A stretch of DNA of 64,000 nt, from assembly GCA_951804985.1 (NCBI GenBank), contig OX638132.1, positions 6,553,529-6,617,528 on the forward strand, in the 5' to 3' direction. Positions 1 to 12,900 of the stretch are shown here, piece after piece. Position 1 is the stretch's first letter; each line of letters opens with the position of its first letter. Origin of the DNA: Dryomyza anilis. Its lineage: Eukaryota > Arthropoda > Insecta > Diptera > Dryomyzidae. A model generated the notes under the pieces. The model had not been told where the DNA came from and did no database searches. It was given only the letters and a program-made list of their open reading frames with translations. The position numbers were made by a program, and so were the translations under genes.

Positions 1-380
1 ATAAAAAAATAAAAGTTTAAGTTTATAATTATATAATATAATATAATTAAAAAAAATATATATAATTTAAAAAAAGTGAAAAAATGAATATTGCTTAAAA
101 ACACTAAATTTACTTTTTTTTACATTAATTTGAAATGTAAACATTAATATGTGTACATGTAAATAAAATGTTTATCACATTTAAACATATAAAGGTTTGC
201 AAAACCGCCAAAAATTATTCATTTTGAACATAAATATGTTTGATCGAAAACAAAAATATGTTTGACTGTTATTATAATAATGTTTGGCAATGCAATAATA
301 CATTTGTTTCCATAAAGCCGCAAAGATATATGTAATGCCTGCAAAATTATGTTTGGGAGATCCCTTTTTTTGCAGCGTTT
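1..380. repeat. Dispersed AT-rich repeat, family G (copy 1, cut by window edge)
   Basis: This stretch is a diverged direct copy of 31560-31940. Shared blocks include AAATGTAAACATTAATATG, GAACATAAATATGTT and TGCAAAATTAT followed by GGGAGA and CCCTTTTTT, in the same order and spacing. The second copy sits inside an element with inverted ends (31265-31969). No such ends are visible here, so this is a partial or edge-truncated copy. Confidence 0.7.
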
Positions 381-1212
381 GTTTTCCGTATTAGAATTAC
401 ATGGGTAGAGGGTATATTAAGTCAGTGCAGTCAGTGTAACACATTTAAGGAGCAGTGTTCGGTAGGAATCTGTTGTTCATGCCATAGTGTTTTACATTTC
501 TGAAAAAACATCTGGTGTATCCAGAATACATTTTAATGGTACTATAGAAACACCATATTATTTTAAAATATTATTCTGCAGATGATCAGCATAATAAAGA
601 ATTTTGAGTTTTGAGTTTACACAAAATTAAAGTGTAAAATTTATCATTGTGAATGTTGTGAATTTAAAAGAGCATTATTTCTTTGAATTAAATGCATAAA
701 TGGTTGATTAAATATAAATTGTAGAAATCACATTCAAGGGTATAAATATTATTTACAGTCATGGGATAATTCCAACAAAAAATAAACAACTTAGACGTCA
801 TCCTCAACATTATAATTTCTTATTAGGTTATTTCTGAGGGGGTAGGTAAATCAGTACGTTGGTTATAAATGTTTTAATCCTCATAACCAATTATGTACAG
901 ATAATTGATTTTTTCTTTTAAGAAATGTAATTTAATAAGGTTAAATAGTTAGTTTTTGACTTTTGCACAAAAAAATTCAATCACAAGTACGGCTAAGGTC
1001 CCTTATCTTTGGTTAAAATTGACTTATTTGTTAATTTTTCTAAATAAGGCATTTTTAGCCTTTCCGTTTACTGAATAAATTTACCGCCACAAATTTTCAG
1101 AGCGATATCTTTAATTGTTTTGAAGATATACACAAACAATGTTAGATGTGGACCAATTTGGTATAATATCAAATTATAATATTTGTCACTTAAATAATTA
1201 AAATTTAAACCA
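381..1212. other. Non-coding AT-rich stretch, nothing recognised
   Basis: No ORF, RNA or repeat that I recognise. It has ordinary AT-rich composition with scattered poly-A and poly-T runs. Confidence 0.5.
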
Positions 1213-1554
1213 TTGTTATTATGTCATTTTTTAACCAATTTATTAATTAATATAAAGTTAGTTATTAAAGTATTATATAGTTTATTTGTCACATTTATCA
1301 CAATTATATTCAGTTGTGGTATTGTGATTAATTTAAACAATAACAAAATAAGCGAGCCTCTTGATTATCTCACGTATTTGGTCGTGTGTTTCGTTCAGAT
1401 TATTGTCATCTGTGCACACGCTTTGGTGACCTTGTATTTAATCAAACTTTTTAGTCCAGCCAGGCAACATACATCAGATAAGAAAGGTTATAGAATATAC
1501 ATTTTCAATATATATAATGCCTTAAGTCTTATCATAGGATTTTTATTATTGTGA
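1213..1554 (+). CDS. Unrecognised hydrophobic open frame (possible exon or relic)
   Basis: A 113-codon open frame that begins with a TTG codon and has no internal in-frame ATG, so it is not a complete gene by itself. It reads as three to four hydrophobic stretches separated by short polar parts (SEPLDYL, FSPARQHTSDKKGYR). The codons after position 1320 are less AT-biased than the surroundings. It could be the last exon of a membrane-protein gene lying to the left, a decayed copy, or chance. I do not recognise a family, and no splice site decides the matter. Confidence 0.2.
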   Translation: MLLCHFLTNLLINIKLVIKVLYSLFVTFITIIFSCGIVINLNNNKISEPLDYLTYLVVCFVQIIVICAHALVTLYLIKLFSPARQHTSDKKGYRIYIFNIYNALSLIIGFLLL

Positions 1555-1647
1555 CCTGGAGGTAGTCAAAATCTTCCAACACTTGATGCATTGGGTGAGC
1601 ACATGTTTGCGATCGTATTTACGGTGTTTTAAATAAATTAGTTTTAG

Positions 1648-1960
1648 TAGCCGCGGTAGCTCAGTGGTTATTGCGTTGGACTACGAGCCGAAAGGTCCCC
1701 GGTTCAAGACTGGACTGGGGCTAACAACATCTTTTCATAGAAACATTTTCTATAACGCGCTACCTCTCGTCAGTAAATGGCAAACCTACGAGAGTAAAAC
1801 CATTGTCTATGAAAAAGCTCTCACCCGCCGTTCGGATTCGGCAATAAACTGTAGGTCCCACCACTTTGAGTACAAATATAACACGCACAGCTCAAAATGG
1901 TGAGAGAGCTCGGCCGAAGTTCTGTACAGGACTGTAGCGCCAAACTATTATTATTATTAT
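1648..1960 (+). mobile_element. tRNA-derived SINE, copy 1
   Basis: The head is tRNA-like, with an A box (TAGCTCAGTGG) and a B box (GGTTCAAGACT). A shared body of about 240 bp follows (CTACCTCTCG, CCGCCGTTCGGATTCGG, TAGGTCCCACCACTTTGAG), then a TTA-repeat tail. The first bases TAGCC can pair with GGCTA after the B box, like an acceptor stem. TAGTTTT flanks both ends and is a likely 7-bp target duplication. It lies about 300 bp upstream of the first esterase exon. Confidence 0.9.
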
Positions 1961-1961
1961 A

Positions 1962-2267
1962 GTTTTGGGAATTATAGTAAGGTATAATAAATTTTGTTTC
2001 CAATTTATAATTTTAGAATTTTAATACTATTTTTTCATTTTTTTGCAATATGCTATCTTCATTTTGTCTTAATTTCCAATTATACCTAATAACTGTATAA
2101 AATCATTTTATAATACTTCAAAAAATATCCAACTTAACCAAATTGTCGCACATAATGACAGTGATTTATATGCGAATTTGATGGCGCGTCGTTTTCATGA
2201 TACTTATTCAGCAGACTGATAAGATTTGTCACATAAAACCATATGAAATCGGTAAAAAAACCTTTTA
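1962..2267 (+). promoter_or_regulatory. Upstream region of esterase gene 1
   Basis: This is the 300-bp gap between the SINE and the proposed first coding exon. It would have to hold the promoter and 5' UTR. No convincing TATA box plus initiator pair is visible, so this is positional inference only. Confidence 0.2.
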
Positions 2268-2311
2268 ATGCTAAGGTTTATGAAGTTTTTTTCGGAAAAT
2301 ACGCTGGCAAA
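2268..2311 (+). CDS. Proposed first coding exon of esterase gene 1
   Basis: It encodes MLRFMKFFSENTLA plus two bases (AA), followed by the donor GTAGGA. The acceptor at 2860 (CTATTACAG) leaves one base before ATG 2862, so AA+A makes Lys15. It has the same coding length (44 nt) and phase as the proposed first exon of gene 2, and both share an LRFM string. With it the catalytic His falls at residue 471, the number used for blowfly alphaE7. The donor is only fair, and the start context is not strong. Confidence 0.6.
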
Positions 2312-5300
2312 GTAGGAAGTGTTGATAAGATTGTGCATGACACAATGATAAATTTTAACGATAACATATTATTTTTGAGGTGATACGTGTGGCTGTTTGG
2401 GAGCACACATATGATTCATATTTGGACATTTGATTTGTGGTTTTTACTTTATTTTTAAACTTGAATTTTTAAACTAGGTTATAGTTTTATCTTTTAAAAT
2501 AAACTTAAAGTTAATGTTTCGTCATTTTGAAATTAACTACCTTATTTTGTAAAATGAAACGAAAAGAAATTCGTCAAAAATTCGATTGACAGCTGTTCTA
2601 TTTCTTCCTTTTTTTAACGAATTACGAATTTATTTTAGTTACGTTTTACAAAATAAGGCGGTAAAACAACCATATATATTATTTCTCAAAAGTTTATTTA
2701 ATCAAAAGTTTTTTCTGAGCTCTTAGTGTTTCAATGCCATTTGACAGATTAGCATAAATTAGCATAAAAGACAGTTAATACATTATTTTTAATTACACAC
2801 ATTTAGTTACAAATTAAATTTCAAATATTAAATTTAAAATTTTTATATTTCCTATTACAGAATGGTCGACTTCAAAGTACAGCAACGCCGTAATCGTACC
2901 AGCGAAAAGACCATCGTCAATACAATTTACGGTCCCGTTAAGGGTGTCAAACGTAAATCTATTTACGGTGACTCATACTTTAGTTTCGAAAAGATTCCAT
3001 TTGCCCGACCACCGTTAGGCGAATTGCGCTACAAGGCACCGCAGCCACCAGTTCCCTGGACCGAGGTTAAGAGCTGTACATCGATGGGACCAAAGCCGCT
3101 GCAAAAGCATTTTGTATTTCAAATGACCGAAGGGTCTGAAGATTGTTTGTACCTCAATGTTTATACAAAAAACGTAAGTAAAAAGTCGGAGAACTTTATT
3201 CAATCATTGTAGCATTACTTTAACTACAGCTTAATCCCAACAAACCGTTGCCCGTTATGGTCTGGATTTACGGTGGAGGTTTTCAATTTGGTGAGGCATC
3301 TCGTGACTTGTACAGTCCCGACTACCTCTTAAGAGAAGATGTTGTGATCATTTCGATTACCTATAGACTTGGTCCATTTGGTAGGTTCTTCAAAAAAAAC
3401 TTACTTTACAATTAAAAAAGCTTATATAATTTTTACTCTTTGACAGGTTTTCTAAGTATGCAGGACAACAGTTTTGATGTACCTGGCAATGCTGGCCTAA
3501 AAGATCAGGTAATGGCGTTGCGTTGGGTCAAGGCCAATTGCACACGATTTGGCGGCGATTGCGACAATATAACGCTTTTTGGCGACAGCGCTGGCGGCGC
3601 CTCCGTACACTACATGATGATTACCGAACAGGCGAGTGGCCTGTTCCACAAGGCAATCGCGATGTCGGGTAATGCGCTCTCCCCATGGGCTGTAACGCCG
3701 GAACGTCACTGGCCATATCGTCTGGCCGTTGCCGCCGGCTATACGGGCGAAGACAACGAGCGTGATGTATTTGCTTTTCTGCGCACGGCCAAGGGTTCGG
3801 ATATCGTGAAAGCCAATGAAGATCTGTGCACCGATGACGAGAAACGCGAACGCATCGGCTTCTCATTTGGACCGGTCATCGAACCGTACTTGACGTCACA
3901 TTGTGTGGTGCCATGCAAACCAATTGAGATGATGCGAACTGCCTGGAGTAACAGTATTCCGTTGATCATTGGTGGCGTTTCCAATGAGGGTCTGTTGTTA
4001 TATACGGGTGAGATGCGAATATGAATAGAAAAAATAATTGATCAATATGATGAATTTATTCATAAATATTATTAATTTTTTCGTCAACTACCAGATTCAT
4101 CACATTGATACCACCGTTCATCAAATGACATATTGATGATTGCATTCATTATATTCCTAGTGAAGAACAAAATATTCAATACAATTAATTTGAATCGTCC
4201 TATTGATGAATATAATCATAATATCTACGAATATTCATTTTTGTAAATTGTTCATAATATTTAATATGATGAATATTGTTAAACTAATATAATTTTTTGT
4301 TTACGAAATATATTAACTGATGGAATTTTAAAAAAATTTAAATAAAAAATTCAAAAAATAATTCGAAAAAATGCGCTTAAAAAAATTAAAAAAAAAATAT
4401 ATATATATTTATTAAAATAAAAATGAATCAGATATAAAGTTCTTTTTTTTTGAAAAAAATAACATTGATGGGTCTTCAATACAATGAATCACGGTTTAAA
4501 GAAAAAATTCACGTTTGTACAATATGATGTACATTGAATAAAAACGGATTTCATTAATATGATGTGCATTTCTGCAATATTTACAATTCTGTAATTGATT
4601 TTTTTCAGAAACCAAAACAAATCCAAAGTTGCTTAACGAACTGGACGACTGCAAGTACGTTGTGCCCATCGAGCTTAATATGGATCGTGACAGTGAGCTG
4701 TGTAAGGAGTATGGAATGCATATAAAACAGACATACTATAACGACAAGGAGCCAAGTCTCGAGACGTTGCATGAATATTTGCTGGTGAGTGATAAATGCG
4801 CTATTTCTGTATTCCTATACGATAGTCGAATTTGATGGGATAGTTCCATAATATTAACGTATGTAAAAATATTCTATTGCTTTCTTATTTCCCGCAGATG
4901 GTCTCGCACGAGTACTTCTGGTTCCCCATCTACCGCACAGTATTGTCGCGCATGGAGCACGCCTCGAAAGCACCCACCTACTTGTATCGCTTCGATTTTG
5001 ACTCCAAGCACTTCAATCATCTGCGCATACTCAGCTGCGGCAAGAAAGTGCGCGGCACTTGCCACGGCGATGATCTATCCTACCTGTTCTACAATTCGGT
5101 TGCACGCAAACTGAAGAAACAAACCAAAGAGTACAAATGCATCGAACGCATGGTCAGCCTCTGGACGCACTTTGCGGAGCACGGCAATCCGAATTTTGAT
5201 CCGGAGCAGCCGGAACTGTGGCAGCCATTGAGTAGAGGATCCGTTGAGAAGCGGCAGCTCAAATGTCTGAACATCGCAGACGAGCTGAAGTTGATCGATG

Positions 5301-5362
5301 TGCCCGAGCTGCAGAAACTGATGGTCTGGGAGAGTTTCTTTAGCAACACGGAGTTGCTATGA
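2268..5362 (+). CDS. Alpha-esterase (type-B carboxylesterase), gene 1, six coding exons
   Basis: Hydrolyses carboxylic esters. Alpha-esterases of flies are mostly intracellular detoxification and lipid-ester enzymes, and no signal peptide is visible here. Proposed exons: 2268-2311, 2861-3173, 3230-3380, 3447-4007, 4609-4784, 4898-5362. All introns are GT-AG and phases agree, giving 569 aa, close to the usual 570. Seen: EDCLYLNV signature, oxyanion GGG at residues 134-136, nucleophile Ser217 in GDSAGG, Glu350 in SNEGLL, His471 in CHGDDL. The triad is complete. Residues matching blowfly alphaE7 Gly137 and Trp251, whose changes give organophosphate resistance, are Gly136 and Trp250, i.e. wild type. 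The first exon is less certain: starting at ATG 2862 would give 554 aa. Intron 4 carries a family C repeat. A same-strand paralogue follows at 9932. Orthology within the alpha-esterase cluster is not decided. Confidence 0.93.
4029..4575. repeat. Family C repeat inside intron 4 of esterase gene 1
   Basis: Carries the family C hallmarks GATCAATATGATGAATTTAT, CCAGATTCATCA, CCGTTCAT and AATATTCAATACAAT, matching 58451-59882 and the opposite strand of 56064-56648. It makes this intron 601 bp long, against 55-115 bp for introns 2, 3 and 5 of the same gene. Exon phase is not affected. Confidence 0.75.
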
Positions 5363-5720
5363 GCTGCGCAGCTGTTAGTTTAGATTGTGGTTTTAATATA
5401 AATAATTTGCGCTTATTTAAGTCGTTCAAGTAGCGCATTGAGCTGAAGTCCAGAACGCAAAAATTGGTTAAGTTGAAAAGAAATTTATACTGATTATTAA
5501 GATAGGCTATATTGAGAGGCTAATCAAATTTGTTATGTTGTTTTGCGGTGCAAAGCTTTAGAGATCGTCAGAGACGAGTATGTTTCTTTAACGCAGGATC
5601 TGCGGATATGTTTAGTTTTAAGTAATTGAGGCATATACTAAATTGTGTGATGGATTTTAACTTGTACCTTTCAGAACGTAGAACTGGCATAGAAGACATT
5701 CTAAATAAAAATAACTTTTA
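5363..5720 (+). terminator. 3' UTR and polyadenylation region of esterase gene 1
   Basis: Follows the TGA at 5360-5362. The first canonical AATAAA downstream is at 5704-5709, with A-rich sequence after it. A weaker variant (AATATAAATAAT) occurs near 5393. Which one is used cannot be told from sequence. Confidence 0.4.
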
Positions 5721-8700
5721 AAAAAATATTTAACAAAGTATAAAATAGAAGGAATATAAAAAAGAAAAGTTCAAATAAAGAAAAAAAAGATTAAATGTAA
5801 AATTTTGTTAAATGTCAAATTAAAATTAAAAACAAATAACATTTTTGAAAACATATTTATCCGTAATTGACGTACATAAATAGGTAGGGTTAATTTTAGC
5901 TGATACTGTTTTTTAATAACCATTTTTTGGAATATTATGCATATTTATTTAATATTTAAATTTCATATTTATTTAACAGTTTTAAAACAATTTATTACAT
6001 AAATATTTTGTTTCATTCCAAATATTAAATCAGTCTTTATTATAATTTGATTGTTATTTATTCATTAAAGTAAAAATGTGGTATTAATTTCTACCTCATT
6101 TAGAATTTGAAATATTTAAAATATGCAACGGTAATATCTAAACTAAATTCCTGCATAAAAACATGCGATTTAAATGAATGTATGGTAATTGTATTATAAA
6201 AAATGTATGTCTATGGACATAAATAAAATATTGCACTTCCTAATATTGCAGAGCACATTCATGTATTTTTTTATAACTACTTGTTATATAGTATAACTTA
6301 TTTTAAATGTTGTTAAAATAAACAAAGTCTATTTAATATAAAAGTGATTCGATTAAAATGAATCGTAAATATAAAAAAATAACAATGTTCGTTTAAATGC
6401 AAAAAACAAAATAATTGAATTTACGAAAATAATACATATAATATATATATGTAATTGTATGTAATTATATATGTGATATAAAACGAAATAAAATATGTTG
6501 ATAATGGTTTTAACCAATAACCTGCATTTTTACATTTCTGGATTGGGCAAATACATATTGCAATGAAAAAAAGTAGACAGACAGATTCATATTATTTTTA
6601 GTAAAGAAGTCTTGATAGTTGTTTCTGTCTATTCGATGAAGAATAAAAGTTATAAGACATTTTGCTATGAATATATAACAAACTAAATACAAAATGTAAA
6701 CACGAAGTCAACAACTGTTTCAATTCGCGCATATATCATTGGTAGCTGCTCACCTTGAACATGATTTGACCAAATATAAGGTGAATTGTACTTTTTATTA
6801 TGCTTGGAATATTAAGTGAAAGACATATTGCAAAAAAAAGTTAGGTCGAACATATAGAAATAACCTATATAATGTTTGTTAGTTTGCTACATTAATAAGA
6901 AATTTTTTTTCGCATTGACAACAAATATTTAGCCAAAAAAAATAGACATAACCCGTTTTCGTGATATTTGCTTCCTTAATGTGATGACGTTAGTATGACT
7001 AAAGCTGATTTTTTTTTTATTTAGCTAAAAGCAATTAAGTCTCTATAAACAAATTGCTGAGAATATCTTAAACTCGTTTTTAAAATTTATTTTATATAAC
7101 TTTATAATAACCTTTAAATATATTGGTAGCAGTAAAATTCTTCTTCATATTTATAAACGTTGTTCTTCAAACCAAGATTCAGTGTATTCAAAAACTGCTT
7201 AACATTAATATTATGAATATGATGAATGACTAAAAAGGTGAAGTGTTTGCGAAGACAACATATATGTCAAGCAAAATCTCATATCAAACAAAATTTATGA
7301 GTTGTCAAATGTTTTCTTTTTTTCGTAATTTTTATAATTTATAAAAAATTAATATATTTGTCTTTTTTTTATTATTTTTTTTTTGTAAAATTATTTTTTT
7401 TTGAAAAATTTGTGTGCGCAAAAATAATTTTCATAATATTTAAATGAATTAAAATCATATTAAAAAAAAAATGTTTTCTGTGTATAATTACATGATCAGA
7501 GAAATAATGGCTTTGCTTGCAGTTATTTCATCGAATATACAGTTGATTCTACCAAATGTAGTTTGCCTTAACTAAAGTTCAGTTTACCTTAACTAAAGTT
7601 CATTAATATAAAGCGTTACTATTAGTTGAAGCAACTGTAACATGATTAGGAAAACCAGCTTTTAATAAATTTACATTTTTTTTAAATTGCCACCACAAAT
7701 GAATTTAAAATGAGACCAAACCAGTATTAGTTGACTCAACAGATAGTTAGTTAAATTGATTAAATATAATATTATGTTGAAGCAACCAATAAAATAAAGA
7801 TTGTTGTGCTTTTTTATGAGAATACTATTTGGACTTTGACTCTTCTAAAAAAAGTTACTTTTTTCATTATAAAACGAACACAATGAATGTAGTTTTAAAT
7901 TTTCTGACGCAGTCAGATACATTTGATTGATAATTTTAAAGATAACCGATGTAGATAGTACATAAAAACAAATAAACAAATATACGTAATGATTTCTTAT
8001 AACAGCATGTATAATTGAGTACCGTTTGAATTTGTGATAAAAATATAATTATGACATAGTAATCATATACAAAATATAATAAATAAATCTGTACAAATCT
8101 GAAAACGTGTCATATTTTGAATATGAATGTTGTCCAGCAAATAGATAAAGAGCTATATCGAACGTATTAAAATCAGTTGACACTATGTCTCAATAGAACT
8201 TGACACGCTAAAAGTATCTGAAGTTTGTCTAATTTGGTACTTTAAAATTGCAATATTTAATTTGGTTATTCGGAGGATATAAGACTATTACTTTTGACGT
8301 GGTTGTAGGAAAGAGGTTTATAATGATGTGTAATAAAAATTCAAATACTGAAATGAACTGTTTATGGTACTGAGCACTCATTATTCTTAAGGAATTTTCA
8401 TTAATATTGAAATTTATAAAAAATTAAAAGGTATACGAAAATCATATAATATTTTATATTCAGTTTTTTATTTATAGAACAACATTTTATTCATTATTAT
8501 TTTTTTTCAAAAAAAAAATGTTTGTTGGATACATTGCTTTTTGACCAATGGGTTGTTTTTAATGTACATCTTTTTTTACAATTAATTTTTTTTTGTTGTA
8601 TTTTTTATAAACACATAAATATGGTTTCAATATTCGTCTTCTCACTCGTTACTCGTTGCGCTCACTCACTACACTCACTGTACTTGTTGCATTTTCAGCG

Positions 8701-8803
8701 AGAGTAGTGTCATTTGGTTTTGTATTTCAAAACACTGAATGTTTTGAAAAAAATGTATTGACAAACTTTAAATATATTTGTGCGGATGTTTAGTGTTTAA
8801 TAT
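5721..8803. other. Intergenic AT-rich DNA between the two esterases
   Basis: No coding frame, RNA gene or complete repeat that I recognise in about 3 kb. Poly-T and poly-A runs are frequent. A short ACTC/CACT-rich patch lies at about 8640-8690. Confidence 0.5.
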
Positions 8804-9025
8804 ACACCCAGAAAAAAATTCCCTCAAATCCCATTAAAATTGGTCAATAGGACAATTATTGATTTAATAGTATACAAAAAATAAATCTTTTCATATAAAC
8901 TTAATGGCAATGTCATGGTATTTTCTAGTATTTAATAGTATTTTCCGATTAAAATAATAATTTATCCTATTAACTATTTTTAATAGTAAAAAACTATTAT
9001 TTATATAGTATTTTTTTCTGGGTTT
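8804..9025 (+). mobile_element. Short inverted-end element (MITE), family A, copy 1
   Basis: 222 bp, bounded by ACACCCAGAAAAAAATT and TATTTTTTTCTGGGTTT as inverted ends. Internal marks are CCATTAAAATTGGTCAATAG, AATGGCAATGTCATGGTA and TTTCCGATTAAAATAATAAT. Copies lie at 12133, 21901 and 42264. It is too short to code for a transposase. Confidence 0.85.
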
Positions 9026-9429
9026 AGGTCTTTAATTTATATAACTAGTTAAAAAGAATTACTCTGTTTATTTAATATCAAGAAATTAAAAAGTGATATG
9101 GCCTGTTCTTTAAGTAGGCATCTTCAAAGCTATTTTTTGAGGAGCCAATAAATTTGTTTTTGAGAAGCTGGGAGCTGAGAGTTCATTTTATATACAAATA
9201 ATTATGTCGGGAAGGGGTTATCACTTTTGAAGTATCAGTGGCAGCATTGCTGTTTGTATTAAAATAAAAATACTTTAAATTTCAAAATGGCACAAAAGCA
9301 AGTATTTACAATAACAACAAAATACACAAGAGGTAATACTCACAATAGCAAATATTCACAATAAAAAATATTCACTATAAAATTGTTGTCGATTTGACAG
9401 ATATTTCACCACGATCGCTTAAATACAAC

Positions 9430-9931
9430 ACAAACTATTATAAACACAGTCGGCGCGCTCAGTACTGTCAAAATTGTCGATCTCTTGACGTTCTCTCTCT
9501 TTTGTTATTATTATTTTCTTGCTACCAATATATTTCACAGTTTACATTATGTTCAGTAATGCGTCGGCACTGTAACGAGTTGGCCGCATTAAGAGCAGAA
9601 GTGAAGTTTTAGACAGAAATTAAAACGGGTATCTCTTCACGTGTCTGGGTTCGTCGCTCTGTCTAAATCGGTCTTTGTTGCTCTTGTGTAATTCGTGGTT
9701 CGGTTTTTTGAGCTCTCACCAGCTGTTACTATACCTTTCACACATTACGTTGGCATTCAGTGTGTGGCACTAATTCCCGCATTGCACACAACTGACGAGA
9801 GGCATCTTAGAAATAAATTAAATGAATATAATTTAATAAATAAACAAAAAATAATAAACGAGTGGAAATTAAAACAAAAGAAAGTGTAAAAGTGAAAATT
9901 GTGAAAAACTGCAAAAAAAACATCGTTTAAA
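9430..9931 (+). promoter_or_regulatory. Probable promoter and 5' UTR of esterase gene 2
   Basis: Less AT-rich than the flanks and directly upstream of the proposed first exon. TATAAA occurs at 9439-9444 and an initiator-like TCAGTA at 9459-9464, but their 22-bp spacing is shorter than usual. Several TTCAGT and CACAGT strings offer alternatives. The ATG context (TTTAAAATG) fits a fly start. Inference from position and composition. Confidence 0.35.
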
Positions 9932-9975
9932 ATGAGTTCATTGCGATTTATGGACATGTTGAAACTGACCTTTAA
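9932..9975 (+). CDS. Proposed first coding exon of esterase gene 2
   Basis: It encodes MSSLRFMDMLKLTF plus AA, with a strong donor GTGAGT at 9976. AA joins the single G at 15837 to give Lys15, restoring the frame of the 1025-nt exon. Length (44 nt) and phase match the proposed first exon of gene 1. A basic N-terminus containing a Met-x-x-Leu-Lys run is what blowfly-type alpha-esterases show. The long intron is the main reason for caution. Confidence 0.7.
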
Positions 9976-12900
9976 GTGAGTTTTAATTAATTAATAATTG
10001 ACATTAGTTAATGTATTTTATTACTCAACGATTTTATTACGAAAGCTTCTCTAATTTTGCTTCGTCACTTTAATTTAATTTATTTTCTTTGTTTTTTTTT
10101 CGCACAATGTTGTTATGACACATTTAGTTGTTTTGTCCACAGATAACCAAAACTTTTCATAGCTATTGCGATTTTTTAATAGTTGGACTTTGCTATGAGT
10201 TGGTGAATGATAATTTTACAGTTGTGTTACTACCAGGGTTTTATTAGGATGGACTGTTGCAAATTGGCGATTGGAAATTTATTTCTGAATATATTCGTGA
10301 TACCCTTCATTAAAAATGAAAGAGTCATCCGTTTGTAATACCCATAAGTAGGCGTGTCCGGTATGGACATGATCAGTGTGACTTTCTGAGTCCATTTAGC
10401 GATGTCCATCAGTCCCTCTATCTGTGTCTCAGCCTGTGTCCATGACTGCTTTTTTGAAATCACGATTACAAGAAATGCCTTGTAATGTCCTATAAAAAAA
10501 ATAAATATTAGGTTTTCTTACCAATATGTGTACTCAAATGAAGGGAAATTATTTATCATTTACAAATTTTCACTTATATTTAGGACTCGTAAACCCTGGA
10601 TTTAAACAATAACATACACATCATTATTAAAACTCTTATTATAACTTTGTAATTCTTATAAAGAAGGTGCCTAAACTTCTCTATTTGTTTTATACATTAA
10701 TACAAAAATTAAATATATGCATATAAATTAATAGGAAATTATTTTTATTAATTTGTTATATTATTTGATAGTAGATTGTGGTCCCATATATATGTAAATA
10801 TCACACGATGACAAAGTTGAAACATTTATCGTATATTTCTGAATAAATATAAAAATATGCTAACTCATTCGATTTGAAAAGCAACTACTTACATTCATTA
10901 AACGCATATATGTAAATCAATAATCATGTTTGAAACGCGATTTTAATGATATAACACTAAAACAGGTCGGGATTTTTGAAATCACCGTCGTATATGAAGA
11001 AAAAAAAAGAAAACACTTTAATTATCGTCATGCCCAGCTGATTTTCATATAAATGAAGTATATAATTTGTTTTTAAAGAATGCAGTTCGTTTGTAAATAA
11101 ATACTAAAATTGTGTAAATTTATTTTAACTACTATACAAATTTTGAGTTATATTCAGTTTTACGTAGCCCCATTAAAACCAATAGCCGAACGAATAAATG
11201 TTTTTATATGCTACACAACAAGTAAAACTTTCCATTTGTAATATCGAGAAGGAGGCAACGCCCATAAAGAAATGTACATTAGACATCTGCACAAATGTTT
11301 TTGAAGTTCCCTCTGCAAAATATGCACTACAGTATTGAGTGTATTTTGCAATGACAGTATTACAGTAAAGACTCTTCAGCGACTTTACTGCAGTATCTGT
11401 TTTATTAGTAGCCGCGGTAGCTCAGTGGTTAGTGCGTTGGACTGCGAGCCGAAAGGTCCCCGGTTCAAGCCTGGACTGAGGCTAACAACATCTTTTCATA
11501 GAAACATTTCTCTATACCGCGCTACCTCTCGGCAGTAAATGGCAAACCTCCGAGAGTAAAAACTATGCCTATGAAAAGCTCTCAACCGCCGTTCGGATTC
11601 GGCAATAAACTGTAGGTCCCACCACTTTGAGTACAAATATAACAAGCACAGCTCAAAATGGTGAGAGAGAGCTCGGCCTAAGTTCTTATAGAACTGTAGT
11701 GCCAAACTATTATTATTATTATTATTATATCTGTTTCATTACTGTCAAGTACTGTCAAAACATTTTTTTTTCATAACATTCAATGTTTTGATAAACAAAA
11801 CCAAGTGAAAATACTGTCGCTGAAATTTACATGCTTAAGATATCATTTAAAATCGAATTATAAGACAAATTTAGGCTATATTTTGTGCATGGATTTAAGC
11901 GGTATTGGAGTATCATCGATGATATATTTTATATTTTAATGATTTTTGTTTTTTGTAATTTTTACTTATTTTTTGATAATGATTATATAAATGTTAAATT
12001 ATTTAAAACATAATTTAAAAATTAATTTAGAAATGGTTGTGTGGGTTTTTCTTTTCTACATTTGAAATTCAATTTAGTTCCAACTTTAAAAAAAATGCCG
12101 ACCATTTGTGTTAATTTTGCTTACTCTTTTGTACACCCAGAAAAATTCCCCCAAATTCCATTAAAATTGGTCAATGGTTTATTTTTATTGATTTAATAGT
12201 ACACAAAAAATAAATATTTTCATATAAACTCAATGGCAGTGTCATGGTAATTTCTATTATTTATAGATATTTTCCGATTAAAATAATAATTTATTCTATT
12301 GACTATTTTTAATAGTAAAAAAACTATTATTTATATAGTATTTTCTTCTGAGTGTAATTAAATATTTTTTCATTTAGTAATGTTTCCATATTTAATATAT
12401 AATTAAGTTGTTGTAGAAGGGTTAATGTATGCGATAGTGCAATCTTGATGATGATTTAGCGCATTTCAGTTGTTCTTGGAATATAAACCTATAAACAATA
12501 GAAACTGATAATATAAAATGGCTGCTTTAGATTAAATTATTTATAAACATTTAAACTTTATAACGATTGTTCAAAATCGTACTTTTTAATATTTTATATA
12601 CATAGTTGTATGACATGAAAATGTGAAGGTACTTGCGAATTTATTGAATGATTGATTAATTTAATATTTATTCTGAGGTTTCTCAATCTTAACAGGGTTT
12701 AGACTATACCATGTTGACTTATACATATATCTATGAACACAACGAAACACGATTTGATATATAAAGTGTGCTTATTCTTATTACATACTCATTTTGTTCC
12801 TAGTCGACGGAAAATGTGTTGATAGGGCATATTATGAGAAATGAGTATTTTAAAATTTAGTAATTCTCAACGTTAGTTGAACTCTACTCTGCATAACCAT

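Noticed and set aside
1650..1725. tRNA gene (also at 11411, 21164, 36235, 45640-45712, 59293, 62577)
   Set aside because: The tRNA-like heads have A and B boxes but mismatched anticodon stems, and each is joined to the same 240-bp body. These are SINE heads, not tRNA genes.
2862..2864. Start codon of esterase gene 1 at ATG 2862
   Set aside because: It lies one base after a good acceptor (CTATTACAG). The paralogue has the same phase with GTT in place of the ATG, so this Met is more likely internal. It is kept as an alternative.
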